Source: Novosphingobium sp. 18050
GTDB taxonomy: Bacteria > Pseudomonadota > Alphaproteobacteria > Sphingomonadales > Sphingomonadaceae
Length of the DNA: 64,000 nt
Assembly (NCBI RefSeq): GCF_902706195.1
Contig: NZ_CACSJO010000021.1
Span: 1-64,000 of the forward strand
Direction of reading: 5' to 3'
Shown: in pieces, positions 34,279-43,747 of the stretch
Numbering within the stretch: position 1 is the stretch's first letter
Layout of the letters: the number at the start of each line of letters is the position of its first letter
Made by a program: the position numbers and the translations under genes
Notes under the pieces: generated by a model
The model's input: the letters and a program-made list of their open reading frames with translations, nothing else
The model's database searches: none
Told to the model about the DNA's origin: nothing

Positions 34279-36991
34279 GCCAGGGCCAAGGCGCGCGCGG
34301 CTTTGCGGCATAGCCGAAATCCGCACGTGTGAGATCGTGGTTCGGTGAATAGTAGGGGTCATTGTCCAGAACGCCTGCCCAGCGATCGCGCATCCAGGCA
34401 GCTTCCTCATTCAGCCGCTGCGCCTTTGCGCCGGTCCGGTCGCTTCCTCGCGTCCGGCTTTCCTTGTGCGTAAGCAGTATATCGGGGTCTACCACGATCT
34501 TCAGGCCGCGTTCCCGGACCTTCAGGCACAGGTCCACATCGTTGTAGGCCACGCGCAGCGCTTCCTCGAACCCTCCAGCGGCCTCGAAATCGGCCTTGCG
34601 CATGAACATGCAGGCGGCCGTGACGGCAGAGACTTCCTGCAGCAGCCGGGCCTTGCTGAAGTATCCGGGCCAGTTGCTGTCGATGCCCAGATGAGGCGTG
34701 CCGGCGACGTTATGCTCCCCCATGCCCAGCGCGATGCCGAAATGCTGCAGGGCGCCGTCAGGGAACAGCAGGCGTGCGCCGACCATGCCGATATCGTCCA
34801 TGCTGAGGAAGGTCCGAGCGCGGTTCAGCCAGTCCGCAGAGATCACTTCGGTATCGTTGTTCAGGAAGCACAGGATTTCGCCGCGGGCGACGGCAGCGGC
34901 CTCGTTGTTGATGCGCGAGAAGTTGAACTCGCCCGGATCGGTCAGAACACGAACATTCTCGCGCTGGCCGATCTGACGGAGATAGGCCAGCGTCTCCGCA
35001 TCGTCGGAGCCGTTGTCCACGATGATGACCTCGGCGTTTGCATGATCACGGGCGAAGATCGATTCCACGCAGGGCTGCAGAACATCCAGGCCGTTGCGCG
35101 TGGGGATGATGATCGACACCGACGTCTTGAACGTACGCGAAGGCCGTACGGCAGTGCAGCCCGGCGCGAACCCGTCGACCGAGCGTAGCGGAATGCCCTG
35201 TCGCTCGAAATGCCCGTTGATGGCGCTTTGCGCGGCGATGACAGCATAGCTCTTCTGATCGGAAGACATCGCCGTCGAACCCGGAATGATGCGCCAGTGG
35301 TAGAGAACGTGTGGAATATGCACCACCCGGCTCTCGTCGCTCTTTTCGAAACACCGCAGGAAAAGATCGTAATCCTGGCTGCCCTCAAGGCCGAGGCGGA
35401 AGCCCCCCACCTGCTCGACGAGCGCACGCCGATAGACACCCAGATGGCTCACCATGTTGTGCCCGTACATGAGGTGCCGATTGAACACGCCCTTGAAATA
35501 GGGGGCCAGACGGTACTGCCGCGTGGTGATCTTGTCCTCGTCCGAGAACAGGATATCGGCGCCGGGAGTCCGGGCAAGGTACTGCGCCACGACCGAAAGC
35601 GTGTAATCGGGGATGAGGTCGTCGTGGTCCACCAGCACGACGAAGTCGCCCGTCGCCAGTTCCAGCGCGGAGTTGCTGGCAGCCGAGATGTGCCCGTTTA
35701 CAGGGCGCTTCACGAACTTAACCCGCGCATCCCTGGCGGCATATTCCGCCAGCGTCGCCACCACAGTGGGACTGGGCGAATTATCGTCCGCGATGCAGAT
35801 TTCGAAATCTTCGTAAGTCTGCGCCAGCAGGCTGTCGATGCATTCACGCAGCAGATCGTCAGGCGTGTCGTAAGTCGGCATCACGAAGGAGAAGCGCGGC
35901 CGTACGGTCAGCGCTGCGTCCATTTTCCTGATGCGCCGGTAATCGGCTTCGTCCGGCGCGGCGTTCTTCAACAGCCAGTAGTGATAGTCGTGCCCGAAAT
36001 CGATGCTGCCGGCGAGATCGGAGGTAAGTGCGACAGCGGGCGGCAGGGGCCGCAGGCCGGGGCCATCCTCATGGACCTCGCGCAGCAGACGCAGAAACTC
36101 GTTCAGGTCATCGTCCGGCAGACCGCATGCGCGCACTAGCGGTTCGAATTGCGCCCAGTTGTCGACCGAAGCGACCGACAGCTTCGGGCAAGGCAGCAGG
36201 CCCTCATCCTGGCCCGGATCGAACCGGAGGCGCTTTATCTTCTGCGGCTCGACCAGCAGTATCTGCGCCTTGCCGTCCTCGAACAGGAACTGCGTGCTGC
36301 GGCGCTCGGCGAAACCTTCTCCCAAGTCGGCATAGATCTGCCCCTGCAGCTCTGCCGTCTGGGCGAGCGGCGCCATCTCGATGGTCAGCAGGGCAAGCTG
36401 CGATGTCGGGCACAGGCCGGCCTCCCACTCGAAGACGATCCAGGGATCGTTGGAGGTGGAGCGGATTTCATTCTGGAGAAGCTCAAGGCCAAAAAAATCT
36501 GTAGCGCGCAGGTCTGGCGCAAGCGCGCTCAAGGTGGCTAGCGTCTTGCTCGCTGCAGGTCCTGCTGCGGACATGCCCTGCCCCATGAAAGGCTCGCCCA
36601 GTTCGCCGAGATCCCGGCCTGCCTGGCTGTTCCCCGCTGCCGCGCTTTCGCGTAGGCGGGTCAGTCCGTCCTTCTTCTTACCGGAGGAAAGGAGCGCATG
36701 CCCGTAATGCAGCAGCCCGTCGCCGTCATCAGGGCGCAGCTGCCAGGCATTGCGATAGGCCGCCAGCGCATCGGCTTTGTCGCCGGCCTCTTTCAGCATG
36801 TGACCAAGTTGCACCCAGATCGCGGCATCACCCGGAACCAGCAGCAGGTGGCTGCGGTAGTGATCCGCCGCTTCGTTCCATGCCCGTTGATCTCTCGCCT
36901 TATTGCCTTCGGCGCTGAACCGGGTACGAAAGCGACGCGACGCTTTCGAAGGCGTTGGAATTCGGAACAAGGAAGCTATTCTCCGGCACAT
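34265..36991 (-). CDS. TPR-containing family 2 glycosyltransferase with two transferase domains
   Basis: A protein of about 908 residues from the ATG at 36989-36991. TPR-like repeats lie near the N-terminus (AIWVQLGHMLKEAGDKADAL). A GT2 domain follows (SFVMPTYDTPDDLLRECIDS, then FEICIADDNSPSP and FVVLVDHDDLIPDYTL with the DxD-type metal site), then a second GT2 domain (VSIIIPTRNGLDVLQPCVES, ILCFLNNDTEVIS). Twin GT2 domains suggest a polymerase or processive enzyme making a repeating glycan. It is divergent from a related gene at 37044. Confidence 0.9.
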   Translation of the reverse strand: MCRRIASLFRIPTPSKASRRFRTRFSAEGNKARDQRAWNEAADHYRSHLLLVPGDAAIWVQLGHMLKEAGDKADALAAYRNAWQLRPDDGDGLLHYGHALLSSGKKKDGLTRLRESAAAGNSQAGRDLGELGEPFMGQGMSAAGPAASKTLATLSALAPDLRATDFFGLELLQNEIRSTSNDPWIVFEWEAGLCPTSQLALLTIEMAPLAQTAELQGQIYADLGEGFAERRSTQFLFEDGKAQILLVEPQKIKRLRFDPGQDEGLLPCPKLSVASVDNWAQFEPLVRACGLPDDDLNEFLRLLREVHEDGPGLRPLPPAVALTSDLAGSIDFGHDYHYWLLKNAAPDEADYRRIRKMDAALTVRPRFSFVMPTYDTPDDLLRECIDSLLAQTYEDFEICIADDNSPSPTVVATLAEYAARDARVKFVKRPVNGHISAASNSALELATGDFVVLVDHDDLIPDYTLSVVAQYLARTPGADILFSDEDKITTRQYRLAPYFKGVFNRHLMYGHNMVSHLGVYRRALVEQVGGFRLGLEGSQDYDLFLRCFEKSDESRVVHIPHVLYHWRIIPGSTAMSSDQKSYAVIAAQSAINGHFERQGIPLRSVDGFAPGCTAVRPSRTFKTSVSIIIPTRNGLDVLQPCVESIFARDHANAEVIIVDNGSDDAETLAYLRQIGQRENVRVLTDPGEFNFSRINNEAAAVARGEILCFLNNDTEVISADWLNRARTFLSMDDIGMVGARLLFPDGALQHFGIALGMGEHNVAGTPHLGIDSNWPGYFSKARLLQEVSAVTAACMFMRKADFEAAGGFEEALRVAYNDVDLCLKVRERGLKIVVDPDILLTHKESRTRGSDRTGAKAQRLNEEAAWMRDRWAGVLDNDPYYSPNHDLTRADFGYAAKPRAPWPWQDSW

Positions 36992-37043
36992 GCCATCGGG
37001 GCAATCTTCGTTAAACCTGATTGACGTCTTGGGCCAGCCCCAT

Positions 37044-39035
37044 ATGCCAAATCTCCCCAAGCGGACCGAGGAATCCTTGAAGCGTTTACTTGCCGATTTT
37101 TGGGGATTGCCGCTGAAGCGGGCCCGCCGCGCCGCACGATCACAAAAATGGGCCGAAGCTGCGACAGCCTATGCCAGGCACCTGCGCCGGCATCCACACG
37201 ATGCGCCAAGCTGGGTCCAGTCGGGACACAGCCTCAAAGAACTTGGCAGGCTGAAAGAGGCTGCCGAAGCCTACCACCGCGCTACCCGCGAAAACCCGGC
37301 GGATGAAGACGCATGGATACATGCAGCCCATCTCGAACGGCGGCTCAGCGGCTTGCCGGCTGCCATCATGGTCTTAAAGCAAGGAATCGACGTTATTGGC
37401 ATTGCCGGCGATGCGTTGATCGAGACAATGCTGGGAATGGGCGGGCGTGATCTCCTCCCTCTCGATATACAGACGGCCCTGGAAACGCGCACCGGCACTT
37501 ATGCCCTCGCCCGTTACGGGGCCTTCCTCGCCGCATCCGAAAGACCTCATTGCCTTCCCGCGGGCGATGAGGTTCTGGCAGTGATCGATGCCCGCGCCGC
37601 GTCCGAAGCGTCTATCGCGGCTACCTGCGCAAGCCTTGGAGATCGGGCTTGCCATATCGTCCATGACGGCAGCAAGCGGATCCGCGAAACGCTCGGTTCC
37701 ACCGTTACCTGTCTACTCCTGGTCGAAGCCGGCACCCGGATCGAGCATGACGCCGTTACCCGGCTGGCCAATGCGCTCGATCGTACCGGCGCGAAAGTGG
37801 CCTATGGCGATCATGACCACTGGACCCTTCGGGAAGACAGTGCCGGAAAGCAGGTTCCGGTTCGGCACACCCCCTGCTTTCAGCCGATGTCGGATCCCTT
37901 CTGGTTCGCGCATGAGGACGTCCGTCCGCCCTGCATGATCGTCACGCGCGACACCGCGCTGAGCCGTGATCACTGGGACGACATATTTGTCGCTCCCACG
38001 GCCCTCCCCGGCCCCTGCTCCCACGTTCCACTGGTTCTCGCCAGTCGGCAGGCGGGCCTCACACCCGCTCCCGCTGCTACGGCGACCACCGTACGGCTGC
38101 CTGAAACCGAGCATCCTTCGATCCAGGTAATCATCCAGACCCGCGACGCGCCCAGCATGCTGGATCGCTGCGTCAACAGTCTGTGGCGCACAGCCTCTCG
38201 GCCTGATCTGCTCGACGTGCTGATCGTGAACAATCGCAGTGTCCTGCCTGAAACCGCCGCCCTGCTGGCCAGATGGGCAGACCAAGGCATCGCCCGCACC
38301 CTGCCGCACGACGAGGATTTCAACTGGGCGCGCGCCAACAATCTTGCAGTCCAGATGGGAAGTGCCCCCATCATCCTATTCCTGAACAACGATGTAGAAA
38401 TGGAAACGCCGAACTGGGACGATGCGCTTCGCCGCTACCTGGCCCGGACCGACGTGGGTATCGTGGGCGCGCAGCTGCTCTATCCCGACCGGCTCATCCA
38501 GCACGGCGGCGTGATCTTCGGCATGAGCTCCGCCGCAGGAGAACCGGGCGGGCCAGTTCATGAAGGGGTGGGCAAAGGCCTCGGCCCGCCGCCGAGCGGT
38601 CCTTGCGACAGGTGGAGCAGACCACGCCTTGCCGCAGCCGTGACCGGCGCCGTGCTGGCGACGACCCGCAGCCTGTTCGATGCCGTCGGCGGTTTCGAGG
38701 AACGTCTGCCGGTCGCCTTCAACGACATCGATTTCTGCCTGCGCTGCCGCGCGGCGAACCTTCTGGTCGTCCAGGCATCGGATATTGCGGCGGTGCACCG
38801 GGAATCCGCCACGCGCGGCGTCACCTCGGCCCCGGCCGAACAAGCGCGGGAACATGCCCACTGGTCCTGGCTCAGGGACCGCTGGGGCGGAGCGCTCGAT
38901 CTGGACCCGGCCTACAATCCGCACTGGGTCAGGACCGGGCCCCCCTTCGACGGCATTTCCATGCCCACCCAGGAGGCACTGGACGCATGGATCGCAGCCA
39001 GCGCCCGCCCGCAACCTTGGTCAATCGACGGTTAG
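37044..39035 (+). CDS. TPR-containing family 2 glycosyltransferase
   Basis: A 663-residue relative of the divergent neighbour, started at 37044 (MPNLPKRTEESLKRLLADFW). TPR repeats (SWVQSGHSLKELGRLKEAAE) are followed by one degenerate domain and a clear C-terminal GT2 domain: VIIQTRDAPSMLDRCVNSLW, the LFLNNDVEME metal motif, VGAQLLYPDRLIQHGG and AVTGAVLATTRSLFDAVGGF. The paired, divergent arrangement with the 34265 gene suggests they arose by duplication and act on the same polysaccharide. Confidence 0.9.
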   Translation: MPNLPKRTEESLKRLLADFWGLPLKRARRAARSQKWAEAATAYARHLRRHPHDAPSWVQSGHSLKELGRLKEAAEAYHRATRENPADEDAWIHAAHLERRLSGLPAAIMVLKQGIDVIGIAGDALIETMLGMGGRDLLPLDIQTALETRTGTYALARYGAFLAASERPHCLPAGDEVLAVIDARAASEASIAATCASLGDRACHIVHDGSKRIRETLGSTVTCLLLVEAGTRIEHDAVTRLANALDRTGAKVAYGDHDHWTLREDSAGKQVPVRHTPCFQPMSDPFWFAHEDVRPPCMIVTRDTALSRDHWDDIFVAPTALPGPCSHVPLVLASRQAGLTPAPAATATTVRLPETEHPSIQVIIQTRDAPSMLDRCVNSLWRTASRPDLLDVLIVNNRSVLPETAALLARWADQGIARTLPHDEDFNWARANNLAVQMGSAPIILFLNNDVEMETPNWDDALRRYLARTDVGIVGAQLLYPDRLIQHGGVIFGMSSAAGEPGGPVHEGVGKGLGPPPSGPCDRWSRPRLAAAVTGAVLATTRSLFDAVGGFEERLPVAFNDIDFCLRCRAANLLVVQASDIAAVHRESATRGVTSAPAEQAREHAHWSWLRDRWGGALDLDPAYNPHWVRTGPPFDGISMPTQEALDAWIAASARPQPWSIDG

Positions 39036-39060
39036 CGCCATGCCGATAGCAGCGCTGCGA

Positions 39061-40203
39061 TCAGTTCTTCGTTAGCGCCTGTGCCGTGATCAACGGCGAG
39101 AAGAGCTGGTTGATGATGCCTACCAGCTTGCTCGGCTGATTGGCCGAAGCATTGGCAATATAGATCACGTCCTTGTCCTGCATACTGACGCGCTGGGCCA
39201 GGAAGTAGGACGCGGGCTGCATCAGGTTCAGCCGGTAGATGACGGGCTTTGCGCCCGATCCGGGCGTGATTGAATCGTCATAGCGAAAAACGAAGACCGC
39301 CGTTGGGTCCGCCATGGAATCCAGCGGCCCCTGCACGCGGGCAAGCGCCTCTGCCAGCGACACTGAGCCGGTATCGAACGAAACCTGCGAAACCTTACCC
39401 GTCGCACCGAATACCGTGAAGCTTCTGGGCCGCTGGACCAGCTCGATATGATCCTTGGGCCTCAACACCAGGTCATCGCGCGACGATGCGGGAATGGCAT
39501 CCAGCCTTTGCTCGATGATGCGGCCATCGCGTTCGAAACGGACCAGCGTATCCTCGGACGAAGCGCCGGCGCCGCCCGCCAGGGCAATGACGTCGAGCAG
39601 GCGCTCACGGTTGAACGTCAGGTCGTAACGACCCGGCTTGCGCACGTTGCCCGCCATGATCACCGTGTTCGACAGGTTCTGCGCGATGGTGACTATAGTC
39701 TGGGGCCGCTGCGAAAGACCGCCCAGCTTGCGGTTGATCTGCGCTTCGACCTGCCCGGGAGTAAGCCCCTGCACCTGCAGCGTTCCCACGTAAGGCAGCG
39801 CAATCATGCCCTCGTTGTTGACCACCACCTGCGGGAACCTCTCGCTATGGGCAGAGGGGTCGAACCCGTCACCACGCGAAGGCCCGGTGCGCGCAAACAA
39901 CGACACGCCGACTTCATAGATGCTGATGTTCAGGACATCACCCGGCCCCAGTATGTCCATACCTGCCGGTGCCTCCAGCAAGGCCAGCGACATCGTCGCT
40001 GCCGAGCGGGCCTTCTGCGCACTGTTCAGCGCGTCGACCGCCGTGCTGTCCAGCGGCACGATATCGAACTGAAACTCGCTTTGCCTGTCTTCCGCCCGCT
40101 TAACGATCTGTCCGGCCGTAGGTCCGCTGGATGGCAGCGTGGCGCAGCCGGACAGCATGATTCCGGCCAGAAGCGGGAGCGCAAGCATCGCCTTGCGGGA
40201 CAT
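39061..40203 (-). CDS. Outer-membrane polysaccharide export lipoprotein (OPX; Wza/KpsD/CtrA-type)
   Basis: A 380-residue lipoprotein: signal peptide with lipobox LLAGIMLSGC and then ATLPSSGPT. The polysaccharide export domain is clear (DILGPGDVLNISIYEVG), as are SLBB-type segments (VIMAGNVRKPGRYDL, VFGATGKVSQVSF). The ATG at 40201-40203 has GGGGGA just upstream; 40245 is an alternative. It would form the outer-membrane channel for capsule export with KpsE, KpsM and KpsT nearby. No C-terminal transmembrane helix is obvious, so it may be the BexD/CtrA rather than the Wza form. Confidence 0.93.
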   Translation of the reverse strand: MSRKAMLALPLLAGIMLSGCATLPSSGPTAGQIVKRAEDRQSEFQFDIVPLDSTAVDALNSAQKARSAATMSLALLEAPAGMDILGPGDVLNISIYEVGVSLFARTGPSRGDGFDPSAHSERFPQVVVNNEGMIALPYVGTLQVQGLTPGQVEAQINRKLGGLSQRPQTIVTIAQNLSNTVIMAGNVRKPGRYDLTFNRERLLDVIALAGGAGASSEDTLVRFERDGRIIEQRLDAIPASSRDDLVLRPKDHIELVQRPRSFTVFGATGKVSQVSFDTGSVSLAEALARVQGPLDSMADPTAVFVFRYDDSITPGSGAKPVIYRLNLMQPASYFLAQRVSMQDKDVIYIANASANQPSKLVGIINQLFSPLITAQALTKN

Positions 40204-40375
40204 CTTCCCCCGGCACGCATCCTGGGACTTCGTGATAATGGTCATTGGTAAAACCGGACTCAAAGAAGACAACATGGGCAATACTCAGGGAAGGAGCCCA
40301 GCGAGCCGGACAGGGAGCCATTAAAGGAGCCCGTCCAATTTCCAAGCTACAAAATTCAGGTGGGAAACGCCGCGA

Positions 40376-41038
40376 TCAGATGCCGCGCATCTGCAGCCGG
40401 CTATGAACGTCGCAAGCCTCGGCGACATCGTCGAAATGAACAAGCGATCCGCCGAAAAGCACGGCTCCTCGCGTGCAGTAGGCTTTCAGGGTGCCCGGAT
40501 CGTGCGAGGTCATGATCAGGGTGCCGCGCGCACGCCGGGCCGCCAGCGCCGCTTCCGAACGGGCACGGAACCGCTCGTCGCCGGCGCCGGTGATCTCGTC
40601 CACCAAGTAACAGTCGAAGTCGATCGCCAGACTGATGCCGAAGGCGAGGCGTGCGTTCATGCCGGCGGAATAGGTTTTGACAGGCTGGCGAAAATATACG
40701 CCGAGCTGTGCGAAGTCTTCCACGTAATCGAGCAGTTCCTGCTCGGGTTTTTTATAGACGCGCGCGATGAACCGCGCGTTGTCGGCGCCTGTCAGGCTGC
40801 TCTGGAAGGCGTTAGCATAACCTATCGGCCAAGACGTCGTCATCGAGCGGGTAACCTTCCCGACGGTCGGTTGCTCGACCCCCGAAATCAGGCGCATCAA
40901 AGTGGATTTGCCTGCGCCATTAGCGCCGCAGATGCCGATCGCTTCGCCTTTGGAAATGGTGAAATTGAGATCGGAAAAGACCGTCTTTTCGAACTTGCGA
41001 CCGTGGTAGGTCTTGCCGACATTCTCGAAGCGTATCAC
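40376..41038 (-). CDS. kpsT: Capsule ABC exporter ATPase, KpsT-like
   Basis: A 220-residue ATP-binding subunit of the polysaccharide exporter: Walker A GANGAGKST, the family-typical signature VKTYSAGMNARLAFG, Walker B CYLVDEITGAGD, and the H-loop MTSHDP. It pairs with the permease at 43748. It is upstream of the OPX gene on the same strand, gap about 170 bases. Confidence 0.95.
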   Translation of the reverse strand: MIRFENVGKTYHGRKFEKTVFSDLNFTISKGEAIGICGANGAGKSTLMRLISGVEQPTVGKVTRSMTTSWPIGYANAFQSSLTGADNARFIARVYKKPEQELLDYVEDFAQLGVYFRQPVKTYSAGMNARLAFGISLAIDFDCYLVDEITGAGDERFRARSEAALAARRARGTLIMTSHDPGTLKAYCTRGAVLFGGSLVHFDDVAEACDVHSRLQMRGI

Positions 41039-41210
41039 TTGAAACGTTCCTCTGCCTGTCTGACGCGCAAACAGCTCCCGCCCCCGAAAGACAACACCTT
41101 AAAGCAAGCCGGGTGGATTTTCCATAGCCTCCGCCGGTTGAGGCACAGCCGCGCTTCAGCCGGCTCTCCGAACATTGCTTCCCTACCGGAAACTGGTAGG
41201 AAAATCCGCG

Positions 41211-42488
41211 ATGAACGATACTCTGGACGTGACGGCCCATTTGGCCGAACCTCTGCACCTGGATCCTTTCGGAAGCCATCCGGGCCGGGCAAGCAGACTC
41301 CCGGGATTGGGCGGGCACGAGCCATCCGCCGATCCGTCCTACGTCTTTCAGACGCTGCATTGCCGGCCCGCGATCACACGGGTTCGGGCAACGATATGCT
41401 TTTCCGAACTTTCAGCGACACATGGCACCCTAGTCGTCCAGGTTCTGGCGCGCTCCGCATTTCCCGGCGCCGACAGCGTAGCGCTGGAAACGAAAGTATT
41501 CGACATCGCCGAGCTCGCCAGAACCGGCGGCATCGTGGAAGTCGGCTTCGATAGTTTCCGCAACGCACTTTATGCGATTGCCGGCAGCATCAACGATGAA
41601 ACGGATGCAACCGCCTCGCATATCAGCATTTCGGTCGATCAGCGGGCAACGTCAGAACAGCATGGCAAGGACTGGGGATGGCGATCCACCCCCCTTACTG
41701 CGTCAGCGTCCGGGCCTGACGAGGCGATGATCCAGCGGCTGCTGAAGGACCTAATTCCACCTACGCTGGAGGAGCCTTCATCGCAAGTCGGTTCGCCCAA
41801 TCAGTGCCGCCAGCCAGCGTTCGCTTCAGCCATGGAGGCCCTGCATCGGCCGGCGAAGCCCAGCTTCGAGAATTGGTCCCTCGCCTATCTCCTGAGGGCC
41901 ATCGACCGTTTCGCTCCCCGCAAGACAGACTGCAATATGCTGGGGTATATCGGCGATGGACCGATGCCCCTGATCTCGTATTTCGCCGCAAGGCAATGCG
42001 AGGTCCTTGCCATGCGTTCCAGCCCTTCGGACGCGGAAAAACCCGATCCGGGCGCGGAATTGCTGAACCTGTTCATTCCCGAGCTTTGCGAAGAAGACGA
42101 ATTCTTCGCACACGCCCATTTCACGGCAGGCGACATCCGTTACCCACCCCCCAGCTTTCGCGATCAGTTCGACATCATCTGGTCTATCGGCGCCAACCGG
42201 GTGATGACGCCTCATGATTTCGCTAATTTTGTCGTCAACGGCCTCAGCAGTGCCAAGCCGGGCGGCGTTGCGATCCATGTTTTCGATTACGTGGAGGACG
42301 TGAACGCCACGGACACCAATTGCCTCACCCGCAACAATATCGAACGCATGACGACAATGGCGCTTTCGCATTTCAACGAAGTGGCCAGATTACGCTTTCA
42401 GCGCGAGGCGACGCCGCCGTCCTTTGTAACCCCTGACACAGCGCAAGTGCTGCCCTTTGGCATCGTGATACGCCGCGGCGGCGGCTGA
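41211..42488 (+). CDS. Unknown capsule-locus protein with a methyltransferase-like C-terminal half
   Basis: A 425-residue protein (ATG at 41211, AGGAAAA about nine bases upstream). The N-terminal half looks like a beta-rich sugar-binding region (VVQVLARSAFPGADSVAL). The C-terminal half has a pattern that recalls a Rossmann methyltransferase (MLGYIGDGPMPLISYFAARQ, then FDIIWSIGANRVMTPHDFAN and GGVAIHVFDYVEDV), though the usual glycine-rich motif is weak. It is the only plus-strand gene among the minus-strand exporter genes. A capping or modifying enzyme of the polysaccharide is possible; not recognised with certainty. Confidence 0.6.
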   Translation: MNDTLDVTAHLAEPLHLDPFGSHPGRASRLPGLGGHEPSADPSYVFQTLHCRPAITRVRATICFSELSATHGTLVVQVLARSAFPGADSVALETKVFDIAELARTGGIVEVGFDSFRNALYAIAGSINDETDATASHISISVDQRATSEQHGKDWGWRSTPLTASASGPDEAMIQRLLKDLIPPTLEEPSSQVGSPNQCRQPAFASAMEALHRPAKPSFENWSLAYLLRAIDRFAPRKTDCNMLGYIGDGPMPLISYFAARQCEVLAMRSSPSDAEKPDPGAELLNLFIPELCEEDEFFAHAHFTAGDIRYPPPSFRDQFDIIWSIGANRVMTPHDFANFVVNGLSSAKPGGVAIHVFDYVEDVNATDTNCLTRNNIERMTTMALSHFNEVARLRFQREATPPSFVTPDTAQVLPFGIVIRRGGG

Positions 42489-42541
42489 ATGCGGCGTGCC
42501 TGCAAAGCGGGGGCTGCGGAACACCGCCGCCCCCGCCGCGA

Positions 42542-43714
42542 TCAGGCTGCGTGTTCGCGTACACCTGCAAGGATCAGCCAACCGATCCCGTAAGCGACAC
42601 AGAGAGCAAGAAACGTGATCAGCACGATCCGCGCGCGCTGGGGAAACAGCGACTTCACCGCAAGATTGGGTTCCACCACGCGATCGACGTAGAGCTGCTG
42701 CCGCGTCGCTTCCTGTTGTGCCGAAATGAGGGAGGCCGCAGCTGCGGTGTAACTTTTGCCGGCAAATTCCTGCTGCACGCGCAAGTCTTCGTAATCGCCC
42801 AGATTGGACGCGACGGCCTTGGGCGATCTACCGGTCAGCTCACCGGACTGGGCTGCAATCTGCCCCTGGAGCGCACGGACCTGCCGCTGCGTGGCGATGT
42901 ATTGAGGGCTGGAAGGAGAAATCACCCCGCCCATGCTGGCAAGCGATGCCTGGGCACCTGCAAGCTGCGCCTTCAGGTTGGAGACAAGGCCGATCTGCGC
43001 TTGGCCGGTCACTTCCGGATTAATATCCTGAACGGACTGGCGGAACGCGGTCATCCGGGACTGAACCTGTGAGACGCGCGCTTCGGCAAGAGCCACCTGC
43101 TTCTGCGCGGCGGATACGGCATCGCGGTAGCGGCGTTCGTTCATCCGGTTCACCTGTGCCTCACCTAGCGCCAGCAGACGATTGGCGATCACCTGCGCAT
43201 CCTCGGCCCGGAACGCATGAACGGTCAGGGTTGTGATACCGTTGTCGCGGTCGTTGTGGACCTTCACCATTCCCCGGAAGTATTTGACGAGTTCTTCGGG
43301 GGACGGCGTTTCCGAACCGAGCCTGCTCACAACGTCTGCTTCCGGCCTGCGGAATATCGCCACGAGATCGATTTCCTTGCGCAGTGCTGCAACAGCGCCG
43401 TGCGATTCCAGATAATCGGTCACCGCCGAAACCTGCCCCTGCGAGCCGCCCATTCCGGAAATACCGAAAAGCGAGCCGAGGCCGCCGGTTGAAATTCCAG
43501 GCGAACTGTTCGAACTGACGATGAAATGAGCCTCGGATTCATACTGATCCGCGGCGACCAGGTAATAATATCCTGCCACAAGCAACGTAGGCAAAGCGAC
43601 GAAAATGAATGGCCAGCGCCATGCCGCAGCGCGGTCCCAAAAACCTCGCAGCAGTCCCTTCTGCTCAGTTTCGGGCTCCTGCGCCGATGCTTCGAACCAA
43701 GAATGGCTGTTCAT
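42542..43714 (-). CDS. kpsE: Capsule export inner-membrane/periplasmic protein, KpsE-like
   Basis: A 390-residue polysaccharide co-polymerase-type protein. There is a membrane segment near residues 35-55 (WPFIFVALPTLLVAGYYYLV), a long periplasmic coiled coil (AQKQVALAEARVSQVQSRM), and a second membrane segment near the C-terminus (IVLITFLALCVAYGIGWLIL). This is the KpsE/CtrB/BexC form that links the ABC transporter to the OPX channel. It follows kpsM on the same strand. Confidence 0.94.
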   Translation of the reverse strand: MNSHSWFEASAQEPETEQKGLLRGFWDRAAAWRWPFIFVALPTLLVAGYYYLVAADQYESEAHFIVSSNSSPGISTGGLGSLFGISGMGGSQGQVSAVTDYLESHGAVAALRKEIDLVAIFRRPEADVVSRLGSETPSPEELVKYFRGMVKVHNDRDNGITTLTVHAFRAEDAQVIANRLLALGEAQVNRMNERRYRDAVSAAQKQVALAEARVSQVQSRMTAFRQSVQDINPEVTGQAQIGLVSNLKAQLAGAQASLASMGGVISPSSPQYIATQRQVRALQGQIAAQSGELTGRSPKAVASNLGDYEDLRVQQEFAGKSYTAAAASLISAQQEATRQQLYVDRVVEPNLAVKSLFPQRARIVLITFLALCVAYGIGWLILAGVREHAA

Positions 43715-43747
43715 AAGGATTTCTATGCCTGGATTAAGTCGTAATTA

